A stretch of DNA of 57,352 bases from Actinomycetota bacterium (lineage in GTDB: Bacteria; Actinomycetota; CADDZG01; JAHWKV01; JAOPZY01), in the NCBI GenBank assembly GCA_025963875.1, contig JAOPZY010000259.1, positions 1-57,352 of the forward strand, written 5' to 3'. The position numbers and the translations under genes were made by a program. Under the pieces are notes generated by a model. That model made no database searches and was not told the origin of the DNA. It saw only the letters and a program-made list of their open reading frames with translations. Positions 34,831 to 42,863 of this stretch are shown here, one piece after another (position 1 is the first letter of the stretch; each line of letters opens with the position of its first letter).

Positions 34831-36371
34831 CCCTGGGCCTCCAGGCGGGGGAACACCGCCTCCCCCCGCTCGACCTTGGTGCCGGCCGCCAGGTCGCCCC
34901 AGGCGAGGGCAACGGGGAGCGGGCGGGTCTCCACACCGGGCAGACCCAGCTGGGCCCTGATCCGCCGCGACGCCGCGGGCATCGCCGGCGAGAACAGCAC
35001 CGACAGCTGCCGGATCGCCTCGGTGGCCGAGTACAGCACGGTGGCAAGGCGCTGCCGTGCCTCCGGAGACGGGTCCTTGGCCAGCTTCCACGGCGCCGCC
35101 TCGTTGATGTACAGGTTGGTGGCCCGGGCAAGGGACATCACCGCTTCCAGCGCCCCCGCCGGGTCGAGCGCCTCCACGCCGCGGTCGAGCCCCGCGGCAG
35201 CCTCGGCCGCCTTCTGCCCCAGCAAGACCTCGGCCTCCGTCGCCTCGCCAGGGACCGGCACGACGCCGTCGAAGTAGCTCGTCACCATCGCCAGCGTGCG
35301 GCTCACCAGGTTGCCGAGGTCGTTGGCGAGATCGGCGTTGTAGCGGGCCAGCATCGCCTCGTACGAGAAGGCGCCGTCCTGCCCGAACGTCCCGTCCCGC
35401 AGGAAGTGGTAGCGGTAGCCGTCGGAACCGAACTCGTCCAGCAGCGTGTGGGGCGAGATCCCGGTCAGGTTGGTCTTCGACATCTTCTTGCCGCCCACCG
35501 TGAGGTAGCCGTGGGCGAACACGTGCCGGGGAAGCGGCAGGCCGGCGGCCATCAGCAAGGCGGGCCAGATGACCGCGTGCTGGCGCAGGATGTCCTTGCC
35601 GATGATGTGGTAGTCCGCCGGCCACGTCCGCTCGAAGCGCTCCTGGTCCGAGCCGAACCCCACCGCGGTGATGTAATTCTGCAGGGCGTCCACCCACACG
35701 TACATCACGTGCGCCGGATCCCAGGGGATCGGCACGCCCCAGCCGAACGACGTCCTCGACATCGACAGGTCCTGGAGCCCGGCCCGCACGAAGGCGAGGA
35801 CCTCGTTGCGGCGGCTCTCCGGCGCGACGAAGTCGGGCTGCGTCTCGTAGAGCTCGATCAACCGGTCCTGGTAGGCGGACAACCGGAAGAAGTAGTTGTG
35901 CTCCTTCAGCATCACCACCGGCGTCTCGTGGATCGGGCAGAGGCCGTCGACGATCTCGGACGGCTGGTAGAAGCTCTCGCAGGCCACGCAGTACGGCCCC
36001 TCGTACTCGCCGAGGTAGACGTCGCCCTGGTCGTAGAGCTGTTGCGCCAGCTTCTGCACCGGGGCGGTGTGGCGCTCCTCGGTGGTGCGGATGAAATCGT
36101 CGTAGGAGATCTCGAGCCGTTCCCAGACCTCCTTCCAGCGGGGTACCACGTGGTCGGCCCAGGCCTGCGGCTCGAGCCCGGCGGCGGCGGCCGCGAGGGC
36201 CACCTTCTCGCCGTGCTCGTCGGTTCCTGTGAGGAAATGGACCCTCTCACCGCGGAGGCGGTGGTAGCGGGCCAGGAAATCCGCGGCCACGGTGGTGTAG
36301 GCGTGCCCGATGTGGGGAACATCGTTGACGTAGTAGATCGGAGTGGTGAGATAGAACGTGTCTTTTGACAT
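34827..36371 (-). CDS. metG: methionyl-tRNA synthetase
   Basis: MetG charges tRNA-Met. Started at MSKDTFYLTTPIYYVNDVPH, the protein has 514 residues. The HIGH-type motif is HIGHAYTT and the KMSKS motif is KKMSKTNLTG. The zinc or connective-peptide region is short: one knuckle (CVACESF) and CPIHETP remain. The C-terminal anticodon domain is at about 380-500. No C-terminal EMAP-like domain is present. The frame continues upstream through two copies of a palindromic repeat (LPGALRGA twice), but that extension is not part of the enzyme. Confidence 0.95.
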   Translation of the reverse strand: MSKDTFYLTTPIYYVNDVPHIGHAYTTVAADFLARYHRLRGERVHFLTGTDEHGEKVALAAAAAGLEPQAWADHVVPRWKEVWERLEISYDDFIRTTEERHTAPVQKLAQQLYDQGDVYLGEYEGPYCVACESFYQPSEIVDGLCPIHETPVVMLKEHNYFFRLSAYQDRLIELYETQPDFVAPESRRNEVLAFVRAGLQDLSMSRTSFGWGVPIPWDPAHVMYVWVDALQNYITAVGFGSDQERFERTWPADYHIIGKDILRQHAVIWPALLMAAGLPLPRHVFAHGYLTVGGKKMSKTNLTGISPHTLLDEFGSDGYRYHFLRDGTFGQDGAFSYEAMLARYNADLANDLGNLVSRTLAMVTSYFDGVVPVPGEATEAEVLLGQKAAEAAAGLDRGVEALDPAGALEAVMSLARATNLYINEAAPWKLAKDPSPEARQRLATVLYSATEAIRQLSVLFSPAMPAASRRIRAQLGLPGVETRPLPVALAWGDLAAGTKVERGEAVFPRLEAQG

Positions 36372-36425
36372 GGTGTCCAGCTGGAGGGGGTAGACGAGTG
36401 GGGGACACGAATAGTATCGCCCCGA

Positions 36426-36476
36426 GGCGCCCCTCAAGGCGCCGGGTAGAAACACGGGGGCGCCCCTCAAGGCGCC
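36426..36476. repeat. dispersed palindromic repeat, copies 2 and 3 (tandem, 33-base period)
   Basis: Two exact GGCGCCCCTCAAGGCGCC units begin at 36426 and 36459, joined by GGGTAGAAACACGGG. They lie in the metG upstream region, between divergent metG and the AbrB-type gene, so they could affect either promoter. The same 33-base spacing recurs at 40836-40886. Confidence 0.85.
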
Positions 36477-36554
36477 GGGTAGCAACTCGGGTCGGCCCGC
36501 CCGCCGGGAGGGTCAATCTTGCCTGAGCCAAGCGTCCCGGCGATGGGTTCGGGG

Positions 36555-36836
36555 ATGAGAGCCACTGGTATGGCCCGCAAGGTCGACGACCTGGGTCGGG
36601 TCGTGGTCCCCGCCGAGATGCGCAAGTCCTTCGGCATCCGGGAAGGCGACTACCTCGACATCTCCGTTGAGGACGACCGCATCATCCTCGTCAAGCGCCA
36701 GGATGCCTGCGTGTTCTGCCGCTCGTCGGAGGACCTGAAGGATTTCCGGGGCCGGATGGTCTGCGCCGGCTGCATCGGGGAGCTCAGCGGTGCGCCCGAG
36801 TTGCGCCCGTGGGAGATGTTCACCGAGGAAACCTGA
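36555..36836 (+). CDS. AbrB/SpoVT-type regulator with C-terminal zinc knuckle
   Basis: The 93-residue protein starts at MRATGMARKVDDLGRVVVPA. The swapped-hairpin AbrB DNA-binding domain covers residues 1-45 (DDLGRVVVPAEMRKSFGIRE and DYLDISVEDDRIIL). A CVFC and CAGC pair (about 53-76) forms a likely zinc ribbon, as in Bacillus AbrB-like transition regulators. Earlier in-frame starts (TTG at 36519, ATG at 36543) are possible, but the family N-terminus fits 36555. It is divergent from metG and convergent with rsmI, with three bases between stops. It probably regulates growth-phase genes; targets are unknown. Confidence 0.8.
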   Translation: MRATGMARKVDDLGRVVVPAEMRKSFGIREGDYLDISVEDDRIILVKRQDACVFCRSSEDLKDFRGRMVCAGCIGELSGAPELRPWEMFTEET

Positions 36837-36839
36837 GCC

Positions 36840-37661
36840 TCAAGCTTCTTCCAGCAGCGCCTCGTACACGTCGCGCCGGAGCACCCCGTGGGCAGAGGCC
36901 GCCTCCCTGGCCGCTGCGCCTTTCGGCTGCCCGCTGTCGTGCAGCTCCCTGGCCATCGCCACCGCCGCCGTGAGGCTGCCCCCCGCGCTGGGCAGGCCCT
37001 CGACGACGATGACCACCTCCCCCTTGACCTCATCGCCCTGCAACTCTGCGATCAGCTCGGGCAGCGTCGCCCGGAGCACCTCCTCGTGCACCTTGGTCAG
37101 CTCCCGCGCAACGGCGGCCCGGCGGGGGCCGAAGATGTCGAGCATCGCCTCCAGCGCCGCAGCCACCCGTCCGGGGGCCTCGAAGAACACCAGGGTCCGG
37201 TCGTCCTGAGCAATGGCCTCCAGGCGGCGGCGCCGCTCCCCGGGCTTGCGGGACAGGAAGCCCTCGAAGGCGAACCGGGCCGGGGGCAGGCCCGAGACGA
37301 CGAGGGCGGCCAGCACGGCCGAGGGGCCGGGTACGACCTCGACCGCAATCCCTTCCTCGATACACGCTCGCACCAGGTGCCATCCGGGGTCCGAGACCGA
37401 CGGCATGCCCGCGTCGGTGACCAGCGCGATGCGCTGGCCGCGCCGGAGGCGCTCGACCAGCTCGGGGGTGCGGGCCGCCTCGTTCGCCTCGTGGTACGAG
37501 ACCAGGTGGGCGTGGATGCCGTAGTGGGTGAGCAGCTTGCGGGTCCGGCGTGTGTCCTCGGCGGCGACGGCGTCCACCTCGGCGAGGGTGCGTAGCAGGC
37601 GCAGCGTCACGTCCTCGAGGTTGCCGATCGGGGTGGCACAGACGAAGAGGCGGCCTTCCAT
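36840..37661 (-). CDS. rsmI: 16S rRNA (cytidine1402-2'-O)-methyltransferase
   Basis: RsmI methylates the ribose of C1402 in 16S rRNA, tuning the P site. The 273-residue tetrapyrrole methylase-fold protein shows LFVCATPIGNLEDVTLR, AAEDTRRTRKLLTHYGI, LVTDAGMPSVSDPGWHLV, GPSAVLAALVVSGL, RFAFEGFLSRKPGER and FFEAPGRVAAALEAM, all diagnostic. It is divergent from the Pmt mannosyltransferase except for the intervening DUF192 gene, as in mycobacteria where rsmI and pmt are neighbours. Confidence 0.94.
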   Translation of the reverse strand: MEGRLFVCATPIGNLEDVTLRLLRTLAEVDAVAAEDTRRTRKLLTHYGIHAHLVSYHEANEAARTPELVERLRRGQRIALVTDAGMPSVSDPGWHLVRACIEEGIAVEVVPGPSAVLAALVVSGLPPARFAFEGFLSRKPGERRRRLEAIAQDDRTLVFFEAPGRVAAALEAMLDIFGPRRAAVARELTKVHEEVLRATLPELIAELQGDEVKGEVVIVVEGLPSAGGSLTAAVAMARELHDSGQPKGAAAREAASAHGVLRRDVYEALLEEA

Positions 37662-37670
37662 CGTGGAGCC

Positions 37671-38006
37671 TTACGTGCCCGTCCGGATGAGGGTCGTCCC
37701 GGGGGCGAGGCCGAGCCGGGACGCCTCCCCCGCCTGGAGTTCCAGGATGTAGCGGGCACGCAGCACGATGGGGCCGACGCGTCCCGGCGGCATCGTCGCC
37801 ACCCGGATGACGGAGCCCTTCGACGACAGGTAGATGGTGTCGATCGCGAAGCGCATGCCGATGGTGTGCACCATGCTCGTGCGCAGCAGGAGGCCGGTGC
37901 CTGGGGGCAGCCCCCGCTGTCCCAGCAGCCCCTGCAGGTTGCCGAGCAGGCCCTTCGCCTCGATGAGCGCGATGCAGATGGTGCCCTCCGGATCGACGAG
38001 TTCCAT
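37671..38006 (-). CDS. DUF192 family protein
   Basis: The 111-residue protein begins MELVDPEGTICIALIEA with AAAGGG upstream; an ATG 27 bases earlier is less likely. It has the DUF192 core: a MVHTIGMRFAIDTIYLSSKG block, then a hydrophobic strand (GPIVLRARYILELQAGEA). DUF192 is a compact beta barrel of unknown role, often secreted; here no signal peptide is visible. It ends nine bases before the rsmI start on the same strand, so it may be cotranscribed with rsmI. Confidence 0.8.
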   Translation of the reverse strand: MELVDPEGTICIALIEAKGLLGNLQGLLGQRGLPPGTGLLLRTSMVHTIGMRFAIDTIYLSSKGSVIRVATMPPGRVGPIVLRARYILELQAGEASRLGLAPGTTLIRTGT

Positions 38007-38106
38007 AGGGCCCTTTCTGTCGCTGTGAGCCACTCCGACGCCGCCGTTTTGGGTCGCCTGTGGCCCTGCCCGGGACCGGCGCCGGCGGCCAAACGTACCA
38101 CCGCAG

Positions 38107-39906
38107 GTGTCTATACTCGGTCCGGGGGCAGTCGTCGTCAGCGAGCCGTTCGTCAGAAGGGACCCTCAGTCGACCGAGCGAGTTGAAATACAGGAGGGGC
38201 TCCCAGCTCCAGCGCCGCCCCCCTACGTCGAAGACCTGCCCTCCCGTCCTCCCGAGCCCCTCTCCTGGACGGGGCTGGACTGGCTGCTGGTCATGGCCGT
38301 CACCACGTTCGGTGCCGTGCTGCGCTTCGCCCGGCTTGCCTACCCCAATGCCCTGGTCTTCGACGAGGTCTACTACGCCAAGGACGCCTGCCTGTACCTC
38401 GCCAAGGGGATGAGGTTCTGCGGCACCCCCGCCGCCACGGAACAGTCCTTCGTCCATCCTCCGCTGGGCAAGTGGATCATCGCGGTGGGGATCAGGGTCT
38501 TCGGCTTCAACTCCTTCGGCTGGCGCTTCATGGCGGCCGTCTTCGGCACCGCAATGATCCCGATCGCGTTCCTCATCGGCAGGAAGCTGTTCGGCAGATG
38601 GGGCGGGGTGGTCACGGGCCTGCTGGTCGCCACGGACTTCCTGCTCATCGTGCAGAGCCGGGCGGCGATGCTCGATATCTTCCTCGCCTTCTTCGTCGTG
38701 CTGGGGTTCCTCTTTGTGGTCCTGGAGCGCGAGCGGGTGGCGCGGATGCGCTACAGGGGTGGCGGCGGCCTCGACCTGCGATGGCGCCTGGCGGCCGGCG
38801 CGTCGTTCGGCGCCGCCGCCTCGGTGAAATGGTCGGGCGCCTACGCGTTCGCGGCGGGCGGCTTCCTGGTGGTCTTCTGGACCGTGGGCACCGCACTGGC
38901 GATGCGACGAGCGGAGGCCCCCGGGCAACGTCCCAGGGCGCCCGGGCCCCTGACGGAGCTGAACTTCACCATCATCGCGATGGCCTTCCCGTTCGTGGCC
39001 GTCTACCTGCTCAGCTACTCGGTCTGGTTCTACGACCACCACTTCTCATTCAGCCAGTTCCAGGGGCTGCAGAGCTCGATGCTGCAGTACCACCTGCACC
39101 TCACCCAGAAGCACACCTACGCCTCGCCGGCGTGGAAATGGCCGCTGCTGTGGCGCCCCGTGGCGTACTACTTCACCGGCGGGGCCAAGGCCACCCACAT
39201 CCTGGCCGTGGGCAACCCGGCCACGTGGTGGCCCGCCCTGGCCGCCGGGGTCTGGATGGCCGTGCAGGCCTTCCGCTACCCCCATACCGCCGAGGGCAGG
39301 CGCATCGCCGGGCAGGGCGGCCCGGTCCGGACGCTGTCGCTGCGGGGAGGCTTCCCGGACTTCTCGCCTGCGCCGCCACGCCGCTCCTCCCGGTGGTCGT
39401 ATCTCTACGGGGTGCTCTGGGCGCCGGCGACCCTGGTGATCCTGGCGTGGTTGGTGCAGTACCTGCCCTGGGCGAACTTCTCCCGGCCGCAGTTCTTCTT
39501 CTACATGGCGCCCATCGTGCCGTTCATGATGCTGGCTCTGGCGGCGATGCTGCGGGACATTGTCAGGGGCTACCTGCGGGAATCGGCGCTGATGGCCTCC
39601 TGCCTTGGGGCGGCGCTGCTCGCCCTGGCGGCGTTGCTGCTGTTCGTGCACCCGTTCGGGTTCGGCGTGGACCTGGCCGGCCAGCGGCGCATCGTGGAGG
39701 TTGCCGGGGTCCCCATCCTGGTGCTCGGGCTCGCCCTGGCGCTGGGCTACTCGGAGGCGACGGCGATCTACCGGAAGGCGCTCGTGGGGGTCTACCTGGC
39801 CCTGGCCTGCGGCGTGGTGCTGTACTACTTCTATCCCGTGATCGCCGCCTGGGCCATCCCGTTCACCCAGTGGCAGCACCGGATGCTGTTCCCAACCTGG
39901 ATCTGA
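38107..39906 (+). CDS. pmt: dolichyl-phosphate-mannose-type protein O-mannosyltransferase (GT39)
   Basis: This 599-residue polytopic GT-C enzyme moves mannose from polyprenyl-phosphate-mannose to exported proteins. About 40 disordered N-terminal residues precede a first TM (about 60-80). The first external loop holds the catalytic acid pair in FDEVYYAKDACLYL, and HPPLGKWIIAVGI follows. About ten more helices are visible, with the lumenal loop HHFSFSQFQGLQSSMLQYHL and a later WTRPQ-like NFSRPQFFFYM. The start is a GTG without a clear ribosome site, and a TATACT sequence lies within its first codons, so the true start may differ. In Mycobacterium the homologue (Rv1002c) is likewise next to rsmI and acts on Sec-exported lipoproteins. 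Confidence 0.9.
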   Translation: MSILGPGAVVVSEPFVRRDPQSTERVEIQEGLPAPAPPPYVEDLPSRPPEPLSWTGLDWLLVMAVTTFGAVLRFARLAYPNALVFDEVYYAKDACLYLAKGMRFCGTPAATEQSFVHPPLGKWIIAVGIRVFGFNSFGWRFMAAVFGTAMIPIAFLIGRKLFGRWGGVVTGLLVATDFLLIVQSRAAMLDIFLAFFVVLGFLFVVLERERVARMRYRGGGGLDLRWRLAAGASFGAAASVKWSGAYAFAAGGFLVVFWTVGTALAMRRAEAPGQRPRAPGPLTELNFTIIAMAFPFVAVYLLSYSVWFYDHHFSFSQFQGLQSSMLQYHLHLTQKHTYASPAWKWPLLWRPVAYYFTGGAKATHILAVGNPATWWPALAAGVWMAVQAFRYPHTAEGRRIAGQGGPVRTLSLRGGFPDFSPAPPRRSSRWSYLYGVLWAPATLVILAWLVQYLPWANFSRPQFFFYMAPIVPFMMLALAAMLRDIVRGYLRESALMASCLGAALLALAALLLFVHPFGFGVDLAGQRRIVEVAGVPILVLGLALALGYSEATAIYRKALVGVYLALACGVVLYYFYPVIAAWAIPFTQWQHRMLFPTWI

Positions 39907-39920
39907 GGCCCTCTCGTCTC

Positions 39921-40229
39921 TTACGCCAGGGGAGGCGGCGGGGGAGTGTCGACGGGGGCCGGCGCCGGGACCGGGGGGGCCGGCGCAACGGGGGCCGGGG
40001 CCGCGTCGACGGGCTGGGCGACCGCCTGAGCCGGGGCAGGAGGCGGAACGGCGGCCGGCGTCGAGGAGGTCTGGGGCTCGTCGTCGGTGAGGTGGTTGAG
40101 CGCCCCTTTGAACTCCCGGATCCCCTTGCCCAGCGACTTGCCGATGTCCGGCAGCCGCTTCGGGCCGAAGATCAGGAGGGCCCCGATGAGGACGAGAATG
40201 ATGTGGCCTGGGCTGAAGAAATCCACCAT
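39921..40229 (-). CDS. tatA: Sec-independent translocase subunit TatA
   Basis: The 102-residue protein has one N-terminal TM helix (about 7-21, PGHIILVLIGALLIF), the FGPKRLPDIGKSLGKGIREF amphipathic helix and hinge, and a Pro/Ala-rich tail (about 55-102). This is the classic TatA form that makes the pore-forming oligomer for folded Tat substrates. tatC is not in the window. It is convergent with the pmt gene and followed at its 5' side by the PEBP gene on the same strand. Confidence 0.92.
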   Translation of the reverse strand: MVDFFSPGHIILVLIGALLIFGPKRLPDIGKSLGKGIREFKGALNHLTDDEPQTSSTPAAVPPPAPAQAVAQPVDAAPAPVAPAPPVPAPAPVDTPPPPPLA

Positions 40230-40307
40230 GAGACCGTCTCCTTCTAGGCTCTTTGCAGGGGTCGAGGACGCTCGACTTACCTTAGCACCGGCCAGCGCCT
40301 AATCGGC

Positions 40308-40763
40308 TCAGCGCTTGCGGGCGTACTTGCCGGTGAGCTGCGTCTGGCCCAGGACCTTGCCCGACAGGGCATAGGGGAGGTCGTCGCGGGGGCTGGCGCC
40401 CTCGGCGAGGCCGCTCGGCTCGCCGAGGGCGAGCAGGGTGAAGATGAAGCGGTGCGCCTTGCCGATCGGGGGGCACGGGCCCGACCAGTCGGTCCGGCCG
40501 TAGTCGTTCTTGCCACCGAGGGAGCCAGCGGGGGCCTTCCCCTCCTCGAGGCCGTCGAGCTCGGGGCTGATGCCGAACAGTATCCACTGCACCAGCGTGC
40601 CGCCCGGGGCGTCCGGGTCCTCGAAGAGCAGGGCGAGCTCGACGGTGCCCTCGGGCACCTCGGTCCAGGTGAGCGGCGGCGAGATGTTGTCCCCGTCGCA
40701 TGTGTGCTGGACGGGCATGAAGGCGTTGTTGGCGAATGCGGGGCTCGTCAGCGTGAATGCCAT
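40308..40763 (-). CDS. PEBP family protein (YbhB/YbcL type)
   Basis: The 151-residue phosphatidylethanolamine-binding-fold protein shows FMPVQHTCDGDNISPPLTW, the DPDAPGG anion-site motif and HRFIFTLLALGEP. There is no signal peptide, so it is cytosolic. The bacterial role is unclear; homologues have been proposed to act on kinases or bind small anions. It sits 78 bases upstream of tatA on the same strand. Confidence 0.9.
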   Translation of the reverse strand: MAFTLTSPAFANNAFMPVQHTCDGDNISPPLTWTEVPEGTVELALLFEDPDAPGGTLVQWILFGISPELDGLEEGKAPAGSLGGKNDYGRTDWSGPCPPIGKAHRFIFTLLALGEPSGLAEGASPRDDLPYALSGKVLGQTQLTGKYARKR

Positions 40764-40798
40764 GGTGGCCCCGATGCTACCAGTCCTGTGGAATAAGC

Positions 40799-40826
40799 CA
40801 CGGAGGCCGGTTGCCCGGCCTCCGTG
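40799..40826. terminator. strong GC-rich hairpin downstream of the protoglobin-like gene
   Basis: CACGGAGGCCGG and CCGGCCTCCGTG pair over 12 bases around a four-base loop. There is no good T-run on either side. It could end minus-strand transcription from the protoglobin-like gene, or shape the PEBP leader. Confidence 0.45.
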
Positions 40827-40835
40827 TTGTGACCC

Positions 40836-40886
40836 CGCGCCTTGAGGGGCGCCTCCATGTTTTGACCCGGCGCCTTGAGGGGCGCC
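40836..40886. repeat. dispersed palindromic repeat, copies 4 and 5 (tandem, 33-base period, inverted)
   Basis: Two units begin at 40836 (first base differs) and 40869 (exact), in the opposite orientation to copies 1-3. On the minus strand each unit reads as the 18-base palindrome followed by GGGTCAAAACATGGA, close to the GGGTAGAAACACGGG linker at 36444. The region between PEBP and the protoglobin-like gene is otherwise empty. Confidence 0.85.
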
Positions 40887-41003
40887 TCCATGTTTGTCCG
40901 TTCACCTGCTTGCCAGTCCGGTCTCCCGCCCGGCCTGGGTTCACCGGAGGTAGCCAGCCCCCGAATCGCGGTCAAGCCTGCCGTCGGAGCCGCTGGGTTG
41001 GGC

Positions 41004-42113
41004 TCACACCGTCAGATAGGGGTCGATGAGGATCCCGAGCTGGAGGGCGAGCATCTGCATCCATGCCTTGCCCACGATCGCCAGGTTTGCGGGGTCGCCC
41101 AGCTCCCCGAACGTGGCCTCCCCGGAGGGGGCCAGGGCGATGGTGTTCAGGGCGGTCATCACCCGCATCTGCACCCAGCCCATCAGGGCGATGGTGAGCT
41201 GCGCGGGGATCTCGAGGTTGGGGTGGTCGCCGGCGTTCCTCACGTGGGAGTTGGCCACCTTCCGCATGTACTCGCCGAAGTTGCCCTGGGTCTCGTAGGG
41301 GTCCTTGGATGTGCGGGTCCACCATCCCGTCAGGGTCGACTTGCGCTTGGCCAGGTGGTCGGCGTCCTGGAAGTAGCCGGCGGACTCAGGCCTGCTGAGC
41401 AGGTACGTGTAGGCGAGCGAGATCACGCCGGTGCCCGCCGGCTCCAGGAGAGCGCCGGTCTCGCCGAGGATGCGCCCCTCGGACATCCCGAATCCGGCCA
41501 GGTCGGCATAGGGATGGAGCTCGGCGTTGTGCCCCCTGCTGTAGTCCCGGGGACCGCTCGGCGAGCCCAGGACCGGCTCGAGCATGATGCCGAGCTGGAG
41601 CATCATCTCGTCCATCCAGACCCCGCCGACGCCGGACAGCGTGATCGTGTCGCTCACATCAGCGAGGTAGGCGAGGATCTCGCCCTCGAGCCAGGCAATC
41701 AGCCCGATCAGCATCTGGGGAGGCAGCGGGACGGTCATCCCAGGGAATGTCGTCCCGCCTCCGACGTGGGTCAGGCCCCGGATGTAGTCGGCGAAGTCCT
41801 CGTCGAACGGCCCGGTCGAGCTGCGGGTGAGCCAGTCCTCGACGACCTCCTTGTCCACGGTCGCCCCGGTCACGCCGAGGCGGGGCAGCCGGGTGGTGAT
41901 GTAGCCGGAGACGGCGTCGGCCATCGCCTTGGTGAACACCCCGAGGTCGCTGCCCAGGTACCGCAGCATTGCCGCCTCGGCGCCTCCGAAGTTGGCGAAG
42001 TCGGCGAGCGGGTTGAAGCCGGGGGTGACGAGGGGCTCTTCACCGAGCGCCAGGTCGATCGTCTTTTCTTCCGTCTCGTCCGGAATCATCCTCGTCTTGG
42101 AACGCTGTGCCAC
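41004..42113 (-). CDS. tandem protoglobin-like (globin-sensor) protein
   Basis: This 369-residue cytosolic protein is made of two similar all-helical halves. Half A (about 45-185) has WLTRSSTGPFDEDFADYIRG then THV. Half B (about 205-368) has a globin-like LLSRPESAGYF, WWTRTSKDPYETQGNFGEYM, then SHV. Each half continues into a helix with IGLIAWL or IALMGWV and ends LQLGIMLEPVL or LQLGILIDPYL. The HV histidines sit where protoglobins place the haem-binding proximal His. I infer two protoglobin-like domains, possibly binding O2, NO or CO; no output domain is attached. The start is taken at GTG 42113, seven bases after AGGAGG; an ATG at 42119 touches the ribosome site. Confidence 0.7.
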   Translation of the reverse strand: MAQRSKTRMIPDETEEKTIDLALGEEPLVTPGFNPLADFANFGGAEAAMLRYLGSDLGVFTKAMADAVSGYITTRLPRLGVTGATVDKEVVEDWLTRSSTGPFDEDFADYIRGLTHVGGGTTFPGMTVPLPPQMLIGLIAWLEGEILAYLADVSDTITLSGVGGVWMDEMMLQLGIMLEPVLGSPSGPRDYSRGHNAELHPYADLAGFGMSEGRILGETGALLEPAGTGVISLAYTYLLSRPESAGYFQDADHLAKRKSTLTGWWTRTSKDPYETQGNFGEYMRKVANSHVRNAGDHPNLEIPAQLTIALMGWVQMRVMTALNTIALAPSGEATFGELGDPANLAIVGKAWMQMLALQLGILIDPYLTV

Positions 42114-42273
42114 GTGCATCCCTCCTTCTCGGGTTCTTCTCGGGTTGGGGTCGGGCTCGTGTCCGGTCGTCGGGAATTTCCAGGAATTACATCGCGCCGA
42201 ACGTGAGCAGGTATCTGGGGGGTGGGCCGGGAACTGTTGTGGTTTCGATGCCGCGAGTAGTTTTAGCGCCCGC

Positions 42274-42330
42274 TCACCAGAGGAGTCCGGGCCGGTTCTG
42301 CGTTCGCAGCATGTACCCCATATGCCCCAT
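42274..42330 (-). CDS. possible 18-residue leader peptide
   Basis: A short frame reads MGHMGYMLRTQNRPGLLW from an ATG with a good GGGGAGG ribosome site five bases upstream, and stops at TGA. It lies 160 bases ahead of the protoglobin-like gene on the same strand. It may be a leader peptide or chance; codon evidence is too little to decide. Confidence 0.25.
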   Translation of the reverse strand: MGHMGYMLRTQNRPGLLW

Positions 42331-42346
42331 GGAAACCTCCCCTCAG

Positions 42347-42463
42347 GCCCTTCAGGGCCGTTGTGCTGGGGCCGGCACCGCAGTAAGCTTGAGGCAGTCG
42401 GGGCTACCCTGCGGGGTCGGCCTAGATTGCGAAGGGTCCGTCTGGCCGGGCGGACCCTTCTCC
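42347..42463 (+). ncRNA. candidate small structured RNA ending in an intrinsic terminator
   Basis: On the plus strand GCCGGCACCGCAG (from about 42365) can pair with CTGCGGGGTCGGC (from about 42411) over 13 positions with one mismatch. The helix is followed by a terminator, AAGGGTCCG-loop-CGGACCCTT at 42432-42459, and then CTCCTTTT. No protein gene on this strand precedes it, so the terminator appears to serve a stand-alone transcript. The start is not defined, and I recognise no known RNA family. Confidence 0.35.
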
Positions 42464-42740
42464 TTTTCCGGTCGTCTCGTTCGTCGGGTGGTCAATTACC
42501 TCTCGCCCACTATAGGCAATGGTGATTACGGTTCGGTTACCGGCCCGTAAAAACTCCTGTCGTTTTTGGGCGCTTCCTGACGCTTCTCTCCTCCTTTCGG
42601 ATCCTCGCTTCGTACTGGGCGCACCCCTCGAACCACCCACCCCGCCCACGTAGTCCTTTTCGGTGCCTGTGCACCTCCCGGTGTGGTGCGTACGCGGCAT
42701 GCGCCGCGCCCGGTGGGGGCCGATGTAGTAGCTGAGAGCA

Positions 42741-42850
42741 ACCGAGGGTCCTGGTCCCAGGGCCTCTCGACAAAGGCAAACCCGGGGTGACCCGGGGACG
42801 CAAAGTCATGGACCTCCCGCCCACCTTCGCGGCAGGCCGCCAGACCGCCG
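42741..42850 (+). promoter_or_regulatory. c-di-GMP-I (GEMM) riboswitch upstream of CAP gene 1
   Basis: The leader contains the class I c-di-GMP signature AAAGGCAAACC, a CCCGGG-GTGA-CCCGGG hairpin with a GNRA tetraloop (P2), then GGACGCAAAG. A second GC-rich helix region (P3) with CCTCCCGCC follows. The ribosome site AAGGAGG comes directly after, so translation could be controlled by pairing of CCTCC with GGAGG (inference). It is nearly identical to the leader at 43815. Confidence 0.85.
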
Positions 42851-42863
42851 AAGGAGGCCACCC

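Noticed and set aside
36372-36485. N-terminal extension of MetG through the repeats
   Set aside because: The family N-terminus begins at MSKDTFYLTT; the extension is made of repeat sequence.
36426-40886. 33-base spaced repeats as a CRISPR array
   Set aside because: Only two units per locus, linkers are similar to each other rather than unique, and no cas gene is present.
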